NCBI GenBank assembly: GCA_022826505.1
Contig: JAJDUQ010000122.1
Location: 1 to 35,384, forward strand
Direction: 5' to 3'
Source: Gammaproteobacteria bacterium
GTDB taxonomy: Bacteria > Pseudomonadota > Gammaproteobacteria > HK1
DNA length: 35,384 bases
Part shown: in pieces, positions 8,965-18,005 of the stretch
Position numbering within the stretch: the stretch's first letter is position 1
How the letters are laid out: every line of letters begins with the position of its first letter
Translations under genes and position numbers: made by a program
Notes under the pieces: generated by a model
Databases searched by the model: none
The model's input: the letters and a program-made list of their open reading frames with translations, nothing else
Told to the model about the DNA's origin: nothing

Positions 8965-10197
8965 CTAGAAGTTCCCCTCGAACCAGCTCTTCATTCGCCT
9001 CATGACCGCCTGGAATCCCCGGCCTTCGGAATCCGCCGGCATGCGATGCGCGCCGTGCCGGTGCCCGAACTGCAGCAAGCCCACCCCGGTGGAGTGAATG
9101 GGGTTGCGGACCATGTCGCTCAGGCCCGCCACCGCGTGCGGCACGCCGAGTCGGACCGGCATGTGCAGAATCTCTTCGGCCAGCCCGATCAGTCCCTCCA
9201 TCTTCGAGCTGCCGCCCGTCAGCACCATGCCGGCCGCGACCAGATCCTCGAATCCGCTGCGGCGAAGCTCGGCCTGAACGAGGACGAGCAACTCTTCGTA
9301 GCGGGGCTCGACGACCTCGCCGAGGACCTGGCGCGCCAGTCGGCGCGGCGGGCGTTCGCCCACGCTCGGGACTTCGATGGTCTCGTCGGGCGCCGCGAGC
9401 TTCGCGAGCGCACACGCGTGCCTCACCTTGATCTCCTCCGCGTACTGGGTCGGTGTGCGCAACGCCACCGCGATGTCGTTGGTGACGTGGTCGCCGGCGA
9501 TGGGTATGACCGCGGTGTGCCGGATGGCGCCGTCGTTGAACACCGCGATGTCGGTGGTGCCGCCGCCGATGTCGACGAGGCACACGCCGAGATCCCTTTC
9601 GTCCTCGAGCAGCACCGCCTCGCTCGAGGCAAGCTGCTCGAGAATGACGTCGTCGACCTCGAGTCCGCAGTGGCGCACGCACTTGGTGATGTTCTGCGCG
9701 GCGCTGACCGCGCCGGTGACCATGTGGACCTTCGACTCCAGTCGCACCCCGGACATGCCGGTGGGTTCGCGAATTCCCTCCTGGCCGTCGATGATGAATT
9801 CCTGGGGGATGGTGTGGAGGATCTGCTGATCGGACGGGATCGCGACCGCGCGCGCGGCGTCGATGACCCGGGTCACGTCACCCGGCGCGACTTCCTTGTC
9901 CCGAATCGGCACGACGCCGTGCGAGTTGAGGCTGCGGATGTGGCTTCCCGCGATTCCGGTGGACACCGAGTGGATCTGGCATCCCGCCATCAGCTCGGCT
10001 TCCTCCACCGCGCGCCGGATCGACTGCACGGTCGACTCGATGTTCACCACCACGCCCTTCTTCAGGCCACGCGAAGGATGAATGCCCAGGCCGATGACCT
10101 CGATGTCGTTGCCGTCCGTGATCTCGCCGACGACGGCGGACACCTTCGAGGTTCCGATGTCGAGTCCGACGACGAGGTTCCTCTCCGAGCGCTTCAT
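8965..10197 (-). CDS. ftsA: Cell division protein FtsA
   Basis: This 410-residue actin-like protein tethers FtsZ to the membrane and activates the divisome. The phosphate-1 loop 'VGLDIGTSKV' is near residues 10-19. The phosphate-2 segment 'LVDIGGGTTDI' and the adenosine motif 'GMVLTGGSSKMEG' follow in the expected order. The C-terminal amphipathic membrane-targeting helix (MRRMKSWFEGNF) is intact. The start overlaps the ftsQ stop in an ATGA sequence, indicating coupled translation. Length fits the gammaproteobacterial family (about 410-420 residues). Confidence 0.98.
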   Translation of the reverse strand: MKRSERNLVVGLDIGTSKVSAVVGEITDGNDIEVIGLGIHPSRGLKKGVVVNIESTVQSIRRAVEEAELMAGCQIHSVSTGIAGSHIRSLNSHGVVPIRDKEVAPGDVTRVIDAARAVAIPSDQQILHTIPQEFIIDGQEGIREPTGMSGVRLESKVHMVTGAVSAAQNITKCVRHCGLEVDDVILEQLASSEAVLLEDERDLGVCLVDIGGGTTDIAVFNDGAIRHTAVIPIAGDHVTNDIAVALRTPTQYAEEIKVRHACALAKLAAPDETIEVPSVGERPPRRLARQVLGEVVEPRYEELLVLVQAELRRSGFEDLVAAGMVLTGGSSKMEGLIGLAEEILHMPVRLGVPHAVAGLSDMVRNPIHSTGVGLLQFGHRHGAHRMPADSEGRGFQAVMRRMKSWFEGNF

Positions 10198-10964
10198 TCT
10201 TTCACCTCGCTGCCGGTGCGATTCGTCCTCATGCGTACCGCGAACCCGGTGGGGTAGCGGAAATCGACTCGCTCCATCTCGTGAAGACGGTGCTCGGCGA
10301 TTTTCGCGAGCGTCCTCGCGTAGGACTCGACGCTGGAATCGACCGCATCGGAGCGCATGACGAGTCGCGGGCCGTCGTGGAGACTCGCGTACAGCACGCC
10401 CCGTCGAGTGAGCTCCGTACCGGCGAGCGCCATGCCGAGCGGCAGGAGCAGGCGTTCGAGCGCGACGTGAAGATCGAGCACGCGCTGATGGGAGCCTTCG
10501 GGCCCGGCGAGCACCGGCAGCATGTCGGCGGGCGCGGCGTCACCGGACGGCGCGAAGTGCGTCCCGTCGATCTCGAGGTATCCGCCGTCGGCCCAGCGCG
10601 CGATCGCCACCCGCTCCACCACCCGGATTTCGAGGCTGTCCGGCCACGTTCGGCGAACCGTCACGTCGCGTACTCCCGGGACTTCGAGCGCGGCGCGGCG
10701 CAGCGCATCCAGATCGACGCCGACGAGGCTCCGAGCGAGCAGCGGCTCCACCACGCGCTCGATGTCCGCTCTGGACACTCGGACGAACTCTCCGGCGATC
10801 TTCACCGACTGCACCGGCAGGGTGAGGACACCCGCGGCGATCGGCACCGCGACGCCGAGCGCGATCATGGTGGCGAGCGCGGTGCGTGCGCCCCGGCGGG
10901 GGCGGAGCAACGGGCGCGGGAGCACGCGCTCTCCGAGACTGAAGCCGAATGTCCGCGTGCTCAT
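10194..10964 (-). CDS. ftsQ: Cell division protein FtsQ
   Basis: A 256-residue bitopic inner-membrane protein that links early and late divisome proteins (FtsBL, FtsW/I). It has a basic cytoplasmic N-terminus of about 27 residues, one membrane segment at about 28-50, a POTRA domain at about 51-120 ('VKIAGEFVRVSRADIERVV' to 'VTVRRTWPDSLEIRVVER'), and the beta domain ending in 'VDFRYPTGFAVR'. ATG 10964 overlaps the ddl stop by 4 bases (ATGA), and its own stop overlaps ftsA the same way. Sequence is poorly conserved in this family, but order, topology and the POTRA strand pattern make the call safe. Confidence 0.95.
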   Translation of the reverse strand: MSTRTFGFSLGERVLPRPLLRPRRGARTALATMIALGVAVPIAAGVLTLPVQSVKIAGEFVRVSRADIERVVEPLLARSLVGVDLDALRRAALEVPGVRDVTVRRTWPDSLEIRVVERVAIARWADGGYLEIDGTHFAPSGDAAPADMLPVLAGPEGSHQRVLDLHVALERLLLPLGMALAGTELTRRGVLYASLHDGPRLVMRSDAVDSSVESYARTLAKIAEHRLHEMERVDFRYPTGFAVRMRTNRTGSEVKE

Positions 10965-11920
10965 CGGAGGCTGGTCTCCAGAATTCGCCAGACAAGCTGG
11001 TCGTAGGCAACCCCGACCGCCTGTGCCGCCATCGGTACGAGCGAGTGGCCGGTCATGCCCGGCGCGGTGTTCACGTCGATGAACCGGGGACTGCCGTCGG
11101 CGTCGCAGACGAAGTCCACCCTTCCCCAACCGGACGCCCCGAGCACGTCGAACGCGTTCCTGGCGAGTCGCCTGAATTCGTGTTCGGTGGGCTCGTCGAG
11201 GCCGCACGGGCAGTGGTACTGCGTGCCGGCGCCGTCGGCGTACTTCGCCTCGTAGTCGTAGAGTTCGTGCGGCGTCTCGAGCCGGATCAGCGGAAGCTCG
11301 GCATCGCCCAGAACCGCCGCCGTGTACTCGGGACCGACGAGAAACGGCTCGGCGATGATGTCGTCGTCGAAGCGCAGGGCTTCGAACCAGGCGCGGTGCA
11401 GCGATTCCTCGTCGTGTGCCTTCGACACGCCGATGGTGGATCCCTCGTGCACCGGCTTCACCACCAGCGGATAGCCGAGCACCCGGCCGGCATCGGGGAG
11501 TTCGCGTTCCGAAGCGAGCACCACGAAGTCCGGCGTGGGGACGCCGCAGGCCCGCCAGACGAGCTTCGTGCGGTGCTTGTCCATGGTCAGCGCGGAGCCG
11601 AGCACGCCGCTCCCGGTGTAGGGCAGCCCCAGGGACTCGAGCGCCCCCTGAATCGTGCCGTCCTCGCCGCCACGACCGTGCAGGATGATGAACGCCCGGT
11701 CGAATCCGCCGCCCGCGAGTCTTTCGATCACGTCGTCGCCGCGATCGATGCCGTGGGCGTCCACGCCGAGCCGCCCGAGCGCGGCGAGCACGCCCGCCCC
11801 GCTTTCGAGCGACACCTCGCGCTCCGACGACGCCCCGCCGTAGAGCACCGCCACCCGCCCGAACTCGGAGGGCCGGGTCAGGCGTGGCGCGGGCAGGTCC
11901 CGGAGGGGCCCGGGGCTCAT
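10961..11920 (-). CDS. ddl: D-alanine--D-alanine ligase
   Basis: This 319-residue ATP-grasp enzyme makes the D-Ala-D-Ala dipeptide that MurF adds to the UDP-MurNAc-tripeptide. Family landmarks are 'VAVLYGGASSEREVSLESG' near residues 23-41, 'HGRGGEDGTIQG' at 81-92, 'PLVVKPVHEGSTIG' at 151-164, and the metal-binding 'FIDVNTAPGMTGHS' at 280-292. The first 20 or so residues are an unconserved extension. ATG 11920 overlaps the murB stop (ATGA), and the end overlaps ftsQ. It is the dcw-cluster copy, equivalent to ddlB of E. coli; I see no second copy in the window. Confidence 0.97.
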   Translation of the reverse strand: MSPGPLRDLPAPRLTRPSEFGRVAVLYGGASSEREVSLESGAGVLAALGRLGVDAHGIDRGDDVIERLAGGGFDRAFIILHGRGGEDGTIQGALESLGLPYTGSGVLGSALTMDKHRTKLVWRACGVPTPDFVVLASERELPDAGRVLGYPLVVKPVHEGSTIGVSKAHDEESLHRAWFEALRFDDDIIAEPFLVGPEYTAAVLGDAELPLIRLETPHELYDYEAKYADGAGTQYHCPCGLDEPTEHEFRRLARNAFDVLGASGWGRVDFVCDADGSPRFIDVNTAPGMTGHSLVPMAAQAVGVAYDQLVWRILETSLR

Positions 11921-12903
11921 GACGACGACTCCCGCGCGGACACTTCGCCGGTGATTCGCACCTCCGGCTCGAGGCGCACCCCCTGGCGCTTCTCGACCTC
12001 GTCGGCAACCTTGTCGATCAGCGCCTCCACGTCGGCCGCGCGTGCGTGCGCGTCGTTGATGATGAAGTTCGCATGCTTGTCCGAGACCACGGCGCCGCCG
12101 ATGCGGCAACCCTTCAGTCCGCTGGCCTCGATGAGGCGCCCGGCGTGGTCGCCGGGCGGATTGCGGAACACCGAGCCGCAGCTTCGTGCGCCGGTCGGCT
12201 GCGTCGCGGCGCGCCGGGCGAGGAATTCGCGGATTCGCGCTCCGGCCCGGCCGGCCGTGTCGGGCTCGAGAACGAGGCGACAGGACACGAACCATTCGCC
12301 GCGAGGTCCGTCCACGGATCGATATCCGACTCCGTAGTCCGAAGCGGGACGCCGCCGCCGCGCCCCGCGCGCGTCGATGGTCTCGACCTCGCGGACCACC
12401 GGCCAGGTCTCGGTGTCGAACGCGCCGGCGTTCATCGCCAACGCGCCGCCCATCGACCCGGGAATGCCGGCAAGGAACTCGCATCCGGTCAGGCCGTGGC
12501 GCGCGGCAATCCGCGCCACCCGCGGACACGCGGCACCGGCTTCGACGTGCAGCCCGGCCGCGTCGACCCGCTCCACCGAACGCAGCCGGCCGGTGGAGAT
12601 CACGGTGCCCCGCACGCCGCCGTCGCGCACCAGAAGATTGCTGCCGAGCCCGAGCCACAGCAGCGGTTCATCCTCGGGGAGATCGGCGAGGAACGCCGCG
12701 AGATCGTCGATGTCCGCCGGCTCGAAGAACCGATCCGCGAGGCCTCCGATCCCCCACGCGGTATGGCGGGCCAGTGGCTCCCGGTGGCGGAGCACGCCGG
12801 AGCGGCGCGGTTTCCCGGTGGTCGTCCCGGTGCCGCTCCCGGCCGGGGCCACACCGACGACGCGCCGCGTTCCTCCGGCACATTGCACGCTCGGCGGACA
12901 CAT
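11917..12903 (-). CDS. murB: UDP-N-acetylenolpyruvoylglucosamine reductase MurB
   Basis: This 328-residue flavoenzyme reduces UDP-GlcNAc-enolpyruvate to UDP-MurNAc with NADPH. The FAD-binding 'GLGSNLLVRDGG' is at 85-96. The catalytic Ser 244 lies in 'SCGSVFRNP', and Glu 314 in 'LEPEVRI' is the second catalytic residue. The segment 'AGRLIEASGLKG' with 'SDKHANFIIN' marks the type II subgroup. ATG 12903 overlaps the murC stop as TGATG. That start adds about 34 Gly/Thr/Arg-rich residues before the conserved core at 'HREPLARHTAW', so a later start is possible, but I see no better one. Confidence 0.96.
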   Translation of the reverse strand: MCPPSVQCAGGTRRVVGVAPAGSGTGTTTGKPRRSGVLRHREPLARHTAWGIGGLADRFFEPADIDDLAAFLADLPEDEPLLWLGLGSNLLVRDGGVRGTVISTGRLRSVERVDAAGLHVEAGAACPRVARIAARHGLTGCEFLAGIPGSMGGALAMNAGAFDTETWPVVREVETIDARGARRRRPASDYGVGYRSVDGPRGEWFVSCRLVLEPDTAGRAGARIREFLARRAATQPTGARSCGSVFRNPPGDHAGRLIEASGLKGCRIGGAVVSDKHANFIINDAHARAADVEALIDKVADEVEKRQGVRLEPEVRITGEVSARESSS

Positions 12904-14363
12904 CACGACACGGCCTCCGCCCGAAACGACCCCAGCACCCGGGCGATCGCCGCCGGGGCCGCACCGATGTCGCCGGCGCCGAGGGTGAGCACCACGTCGC
13001 CGGGCCGCACCAGGTCCAGGGCGAGACTCTCGAGATCCGACACCCTTTCCGCGAACACGGGATCGACCCGCCCGCGCGCCCGGATTGCGCGGCACAGCGC
13101 GCGACCGTCGGCGACGCTGATCGGCGACTCCCCGGCCGGATAGACCTCCAGGATCACGAGCACGTCCAGGTCGCACAGCACCGCCGCGAAATCGTCGAGG
13201 AGGTCCCGCGTCCTCGAGTAGCGATGGGGCTGGAAGAACACCACCAGCCGGCGCCGCGGCCAGCCGGCCCGCACCGCTTCGAGGGTGGCCGCAATCTCGC
13301 GCGGATGGTGGGCGTAGTCGTCGATGACGGTGATCGGCCGGCCTGCGATCTCGACGGCGGCGATGACCTGGAGACGCCGGCCGATTCCCTGGAACGATTC
13401 GAACGCGTTCGCGATGTCCGTTTCGGACACGTGGAGCTCTCGCGCCACCGCGATTGCCGCCAGCGCGTTGAGGACGTTGTGGCGGCCCGGAAGGTTCAGT
13501 ATCAGGTCGATCGACGTGTCGAGCCCGGTCCCCGTGACCGTGAAACGCATCCGCGGGCCGTCCGCGACGACGTCGGTCGCGACCACGTCCGCATCGGACT
13601 CGAACCCGTAGGTCACGACCGATCTGGCCACCGACGGCAACGTTTCGCGCACATGCCGGTCGTCGGCGCAGGCCACCGCGAGCCCGTAGAAGGGCAGCCG
13701 ATGCAGGAACTCGAGATAGGCGGCGCGCAATCGTTCGAAGTCGCCGCCGTAGGTTGCCATGTGGTCGGAGTCGATGTTGGTGACGACCGCGATGATGGGA
13801 TGCAGGAGGAGGAACGAAGCGTCGCTCTCGTCGGCCTCCGCCACCAGGTACTCGCCCGCCCCCAGTCTCGCGTTGGTGCCGGCGCCGAGGAGGCGGCCGC
13901 CGATGACGAACGTCGGATCGAGTCCGCCCGCGGCGAGCAGGCTGGCGACGAGACTCGTGGTGGTGGTCTTGCCGTGGGTGCCCGCCACCGCGATGCTGTA
14001 TCGAAAGCGCATGAGCTCGGCGAGCATCTGCGCGCGCGATACCACCGGAAGATGCCGGCGCCGCGCCTCGACCACCTCGGGGTTGTCCTCGGCGATTGCG
14101 GCCGACACCACGACGACCTCGGCGCCGGCGACGTACGCTTCGTCATGGCCGATGTCCACGTGCACGCCGAGCCCGCGCAGCCGAGCGGTCATCGCGCCGT
14201 CCGCGCAGTCCGATCCAGAGACGTCGAGGCCGAGGGTGTGCAGCACCTCCGCGATGCCGCCCATCCCCGCGCCGCCGATGCCGACGAAATGAACACGACG
14301 CACGCGACGCATGCCGGCATGGCGGTTGGCGAGGTTCGCGGGGCGGAACGCAGGCTCAGACAC
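12903..14363 (-). CDS. murC: UDP-N-acetylmuramate--L-alanine ligase MurC
   Basis: This 486-residue Mur ligase adds L-alanine to UDP-MurNAc, the first step of the stem peptide. The N-terminal Rossmann loop 'GIGGAGMGG' is at 28-36, and the ATP P-loop 'GTHGKTTT' is at about 128-135. 'EADESDAS' and 'HHPREI' are further Mur-ligase landmarks. The start is GTG 14363, chosen because a GGAGG site lies 6 bases upstream and because gammaproteobacterial MurC has a similar 15-20 residue leader before 'MRRV'. The alternative ATG at 14312 lacks such a site. The gene overlaps the end of murG by 8 bases and murB by 1. Confidence 0.98.
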   Translation of the reverse strand: MSEPAFRPANLANRHAGMRRVRRVHFVGIGGAGMGGIAEVLHTLGLDVSGSDCADGAMTARLRGLGVHVDIGHDEAYVAGAEVVVVSAAIAEDNPEVVEARRRHLPVVSRAQMLAELMRFRYSIAVAGTHGKTTTTSLVASLLAAGGLDPTFVIGGRLLGAGTNARLGAGEYLVAEADESDASFLLLHPIIAVVTNIDSDHMATYGGDFERLRAAYLEFLHRLPFYGLAVACADDRHVRETLPSVARSVVTYGFESDADVVATDVVADGPRMRFTVTGTGLDTSIDLILNLPGRHNVLNALAAIAVARELHVSETDIANAFESFQGIGRRLQVIAAVEIAGRPITVIDDYAHHPREIAATLEAVRAGWPRRRLVVFFQPHRYSRTRDLLDDFAAVLCDLDVLVILEVYPAGESPISVADGRALCRAIRARGRVDPVFAERVSDLESLALDLVRPGDVVLTLGAGDIGAAPAAIARVLGSFRAEAVS

Positions 14364-15432
14364 GAGCCACCTCCAGGCATCGGGCCGCGACGCGTTGCGT
14401 CGCGTCGCGAACCGCGGTGTCGTATGCGGCCCGCGACATCGATTCCACGCGCCGCCGATCCTCGTCGAGCGAACCGAGGACCGCGGCCAACGAGTCCGCG
14501 TCGAGGCCCGACTCCGCGAGCACCACGGCGGCGCCGCGGTCGGCGAGGTGGCGTGCGTTGCGGGACTGGTGGTCGTCGGTCGCGTACGGAAAGGGCACGA
14601 GGATGGACGCCACCCCCGCCGCCGCGAGCTCGGCGACGGTCATGGCGCCGGCCCGGCACACTGCGACGTCGGTCCATGCGTAGGCCGCGCCCATGTCCTC
14701 GATGTATCCGCTGATCTCCGCGTCGACGCCCGCAGCGGCGTAGCCGGCCCGCGTCGCCTCGACGTTCGCGATGCCGCACTGGTGGCGTACCGTGACCCCG
14801 GCGCCGAGGGAGCCGGTTGCAAGCGCTCTCGGAACCACTTCGTTGAGGGCGCGCGCCCCCTGGCTGCCACCGACGACCAGCACCCTGAGACGACCTCCGC
14901 GGCCGGCCAGCCGCGTCTCCGGCGACGGGCTGCGGGCGAGTGCCTCGCGCACCGGATTTCCGGTATGAATCGCGTGTCTCCGGCTGGCAAAGGTCTCGGG
15001 GAACGCCTCCAGGACACAGGTTGCGAACCGGGCGAGAACCCGGTTCGTGAATCCGGGTATCGCGTTCTGCTCGTGAATGACGAGCGGGATCCCGAACGCA
15101 CGCGCCATCAGACCTCCGGGCCCGGCGCCGTAGCCGCCCATGCCGAGCACCACGTGCGGACGCACCCGAGCGAGGATCGCGATCGCCCGCAGTGCCGATC
15201 GCGCGAGCAGGACAGGCGCGGCCAGCCACCGGGCGAGACCCTTCCCGCGCAGTCCCGCCACCTTCGACACGTGGAACGGGAATCCGGCCGCGGGCACGAG
15301 TCGGGATTCGATCCCCACCGCGGTGCCCAGCCACGAGACGTCGACTCCCAGCGACCGCAGCCGTTCGGCAACCGCGAGCGCCGGGTAGACATGCCCGCCG
15401 GTACCGGCCGCGACCACGAGCAGCCTCGTCAT
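14356..15432 (-). CDS. murG: Lipid II-forming GlcNAc transferase MurG
   Basis: This 358-residue GT-B glycosyltransferase transfers GlcNAc from UDP-GlcNAc to lipid I on the cytoplasmic face, forming lipid II. The N-terminal 'VVAAGTGGHVYPALAVA' G-loop is at 6-22, 'GMGGYGAGPGG' at 97-107, 'VIHEQNAIPG' at 118-127, and the C-terminal donor-site signature 'CRAGAMTVAELAAAG' at 259-273. 'VVGGSQGA' at 186-193 is the third G-loop. ATG 15432 overlaps the ftsW stop (ATGA). Length is typical. Confidence 0.98.
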   Translation of the reverse strand: MTRLLVVAAGTGGHVYPALAVAERLRSLGVDVSWLGTAVGIESRLVPAAGFPFHVSKVAGLRGKGLARWLAAPVLLARSALRAIAILARVRPHVVLGMGGYGAGPGGLMARAFGIPLVIHEQNAIPGFTNRVLARFATCVLEAFPETFASRRHAIHTGNPVREALARSPSPETRLAGRGGRLRVLVVGGSQGARALNEVVPRALATGSLGAGVTVRHQCGIANVEATRAGYAAAGVDAEISGYIEDMGAAYAWTDVAVCRAGAMTVAELAAAGVASILVPFPYATDDHQSRNARHLADRGAAVVLAESGLDADSLAAVLGSLDEDRRRVESMSRAAYDTAVRDATQRVAARCLEVARV

Positions 15433-16613
15433 GGCGCCAGCCCGCGTCGCGCAATCCGCCGCTCGTGGTCGATCCGCAGCAGCAGGCCGATGCCGAGGGC
15501 GCTCACCACCAGGCTCGACCCGCCGTAGCTCATCAGCGGCAGGGTGAGTCCCTTGGTCGGCAGGATCCCGATGTTCACCCCGATGTTGACGAACGCGTGC
15601 ATCCCGAGCAGCAGGCCGATTCCGTAGGCGGCGAATGCCTCGAACCAGGACTGCGTCGTCTCGGCCCGCCGGCCGATCGACAGCGAGCGAAGCACCACGA
15701 ACGTGTACAGCCCCACGATGGTCACGGTGCCGAGGAGACCGAATTCCTCGGCAAGCACCGCGAACAGGAAGTCGGTATGCGCCTCCGGCAGGTAGAACAG
15801 CTTCTGCACGCCTTCCCCCAGCCCCACGCCAAGCCAGCCGCCGCGGCCGATCGCGATGAGCGACTGCGTGAGCTGGAATCCGGTTCCCCATGGATCGGCG
15901 AACGGATCCATGAACGACGTCAGGCGATGGATGACGTATTCCTTGTGCACGAGCACGGCGCCGGCCAGCGCGACCGCGGCGGTGACCGACAGTGCCGCGT
16001 ACCGGGTCATGGGGACTCCGGCCAGGAAGAGCATGGCGAACACCGTGGCCGAGAGGACGAAGATCGCACCGTGGTCCGGTTCCAGAAACAACAGCACCGA
16101 GACCACCACCAGCACGGTGAGCGGACGCAGAACGCCGAAGCGCGCGAGCCTGATCTTTTCCTCGCGGCGCACGATGTCGCCCGCGAGGTACAGGATGAAG
16201 AAGAGTTTCGCGAACTCCGAAGGCTGCATGTTGAACGCACCGAACCCGAGCCATCGCGAGCTGCCGTTGACCTCGCGTCCGATGCCGGGAACCAGCACGA
16301 GGACGAGCAGCACCACCGACAGGACCATCAGGGCGGGTCCGGCGCGCTCCCAGTGCCGGACCGGAAGGCGCACTGCGAACAACAGCGCGGCCGCCGCCGC
16401 CACGACGTGCGCGCACTGGCGCCAGAAGTAGGCGAGCGGATCGCCCCAGGTCCGCTCCGCGATCGACGTGGACGCCGACGCCACCATGACCAGGCCGATT
16501 CCGAGCAGCGCCAGCACCACGCCGATGAGCACGACGTCGTAGCGCCAGGCGAACGCCGTGCGGTCGATGGCCAGCTCGCGCGGCAATGCCTGGGGTCCGC
16601 TCGTCTCGCTCAC
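15429..16613 (-). CDS. ftsW: Peptidoglycan glycosyltransferase FtsW
   Basis: This 394-residue SEDS-family membrane protein polymerises lipid II at the septum together with FtsI. About ten membrane segments can be traced. The large periplasmic loop with 'GWLGVGLGEGVQKLFYLPEAHTDF' spacing (about 259-282) and the late 'SYGGSS' motif at 362-367 are diagnostic of the SEDS family, and the Asp in 'HTDF' is the putative catalytic residue. The start is GTG 16613 with GAGG just upstream; it overlaps the murD stop as GTGA. The short N-terminal cytoplasmic tail and length match gammaproteobacterial FtsW rather than RodA. Confidence 0.97.
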   Translation of the reverse strand: MSETSGPQALPRELAIDRTAFAWRYDVVLIGVVLALLGIGLVMVASASTSIAERTWGDPLAYFWRQCAHVVAAAAALLFAVRLPVRHWERAGPALMVLSVVLLVLVLVPGIGREVNGSSRWLGFGAFNMQPSEFAKLFFILYLAGDIVRREEKIRLARFGVLRPLTVLVVVSVLLFLEPDHGAIFVLSATVFAMLFLAGVPMTRYAALSVTAAVALAGAVLVHKEYVIHRLTSFMDPFADPWGTGFQLTQSLIAIGRGGWLGVGLGEGVQKLFYLPEAHTDFLFAVLAEEFGLLGTVTIVGLYTFVVLRSLSIGRRAETTQSWFEAFAAYGIGLLLGMHAFVNIGVNIGILPTKGLTLPLMSYGGSSLVVSALGIGLLLRIDHERRIARRGLAP

Positions 16614-17998
16614 GTCGGGCACCTCGCGCGCACCAGACGCCGAAACGCCTCGCCGCGTGCTTCGAAGTTGGCGAACATGTCGAAGCTCGCGCACGCGGGC
16701 GAGAACAGAACGCTGTCGCCCTCGCGGGCGGCGCCCGCCGCGATGTCCATCGCGGTCTCGAAGTCCCGCGCGCGCCGCACCTCGGTGCACCGCCCGAGCA
16801 CCGCCTCCAGGCGGTCGGCATCGCGCCCGATGAGCACCGCGCAGCGCACGTGGCGGCGCGCAGGCGCCCGCAGGGGGGAGAAGTCCGCGCCCTTTGCGAC
16901 TCCTCCGGCGATCAGCACCACCGGACCGCGCGCGCCGATGCCTTCGATCGCGGCCGACGTCGCGCCGACGTTCGTGCCCTTGGAGTCGTTGATCCACCGC
17001 ACTCCACCGATGGTGGCGATCGGTTCGCAACGATGCGGCAGCCCCGCGAAGGCCTCGACGGCCGACGACATCGCGCCGACGTCGAGCCCGATCGCGTCGC
17101 CCAGAGCGAATGCCGCGAGCACGTTCGCAACGTTGTGCATGCCGGCGAGCGGAACCGCCGCGAGCGGCAGGACCGGCTCGCCGCCGCGCACGATCACCCG
17201 ATCCTGTCCGTGTGCCTCGACATGCCACCGCGCGTCCGGGTGGGCCGACAGGCTGAATCCAATCCTCTCGCACCGGTCGCCGCCGAGCCGCGCCGCGGTC
17301 GCGTCGTCGAGATTCGCGACCACCACCGTGTCGCTGCCGATCACCCGGCCCTTGGCCGCGACATACGCGTCGAAGCTGTCGTAGCGGTCCATGTGGTCGG
17401 CGCTGAGGTTCAACACCGTGGCGGCGGCGGGACCGAGTTCGCTGGTCGTCTCGAGCTGGAAGCTCGACAGCTCCAGCACGTACAGCTCGTGGTCCTGTCC
17501 GAGCAGCGACAGCGCCGGCGGCCCCAGATTCCCCCCGCTTCCCACCCGCAGGCCGTGGCGGCGGGCCATGGCCGCGACCAGCGAGGTGACGGTGCTCTTG
17601 CCGTTGGAGCCGGTGATGGCGACGACCGGCGCATCCGCCGCTCGGGCGAAGAGCTCGATGTCGCCGACGATCGAAACGCCCCGAGCGGCGGCCGAGCGCA
17701 GCACCGGCTCGCGCACCGATACGCCCGGACTGACGACGATCTCGGTTGCGTGGTCGAACATCGACGCGTCGAACTCGCCGCACCGGATCTCGACCTCGGG
17801 AAACTCCGATTCGATCGCGGCGCGGTACGGAGGGCGCTCGCGAGAGTCCACCGCAACGACGGTGCGGCCCGAGCTTGCGAGATGGCGCACGCACGACGCT
17901 CCCGTCACCCCCAGACCGACGACGAGCACGTGGCCGGCGGACCACGAAGCGCACGCCCGCCGCGGCGGGCCGGACTCGATGTTCCGATGCGGAGTCAT
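16610..17998 (-). CDS. murD: UDP-N-acetylmuramoyl-L-alanine--D-glutamate ligase MurD
   Basis: This 462-residue Mur ligase adds D-glutamate to UDP-MurNAc-L-Ala. The N-terminal Rossmann loop 'VVGLGVTGAS' is at about 26-35, the P-loop 'GSNGKST' at 130-136, and 'WINDSKGTN' and 'SPACASFDMF' are conserved MurD segments. The first 20 residues are an unconserved basic leader, making it slightly longer than E. coli MurD. ATG 17998 lies 7 bases after the mraY stop, one of the few non-overlapping junctions of the cluster; the stop overlaps the ftsW GTG. Confidence 0.97.
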   Translation of the reverse strand: MTPHRNIESGPPRRACASWSAGHVLVVGLGVTGASCVRHLASSGRTVVAVDSRERPPYRAAIESEFPEVEIRCGEFDASMFDHATEIVVSPGVSVREPVLRSAAARGVSIVGDIELFARAADAPVVAITGSNGKSTVTSLVAAMARRHGLRVGSGGNLGPPALSLLGQDHELYVLELSSFQLETTSELGPAAATVLNLSADHMDRYDSFDAYVAAKGRVIGSDTVVVANLDDATAARLGGDRCERIGFSLSAHPDARWHVEAHGQDRVIVRGGEPVLPLAAVPLAGMHNVANVLAAFALGDAIGLDVGAMSSAVEAFAGLPHRCEPIATIGGVRWINDSKGTNVGATSAAIEGIGARGPVVLIAGGVAKGADFSPLRAPARRHVRCAVLIGRDADRLEAVLGRCTEVRRARDFETAMDIAAGAAREGDSVLFSPACASFDMFANFEARGEAFRRLVRARCPT

Positions 17999-18005
17999 CC
18001 CGTGC

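Noticed and set aside
12186..14714. Open plus-strand frame of 842 codons across murB, murC and murG
   Set aside because: Arg-, Pro- and His-rich translation without domains, opposite well-recognised Mur genes; caused by codon bias.
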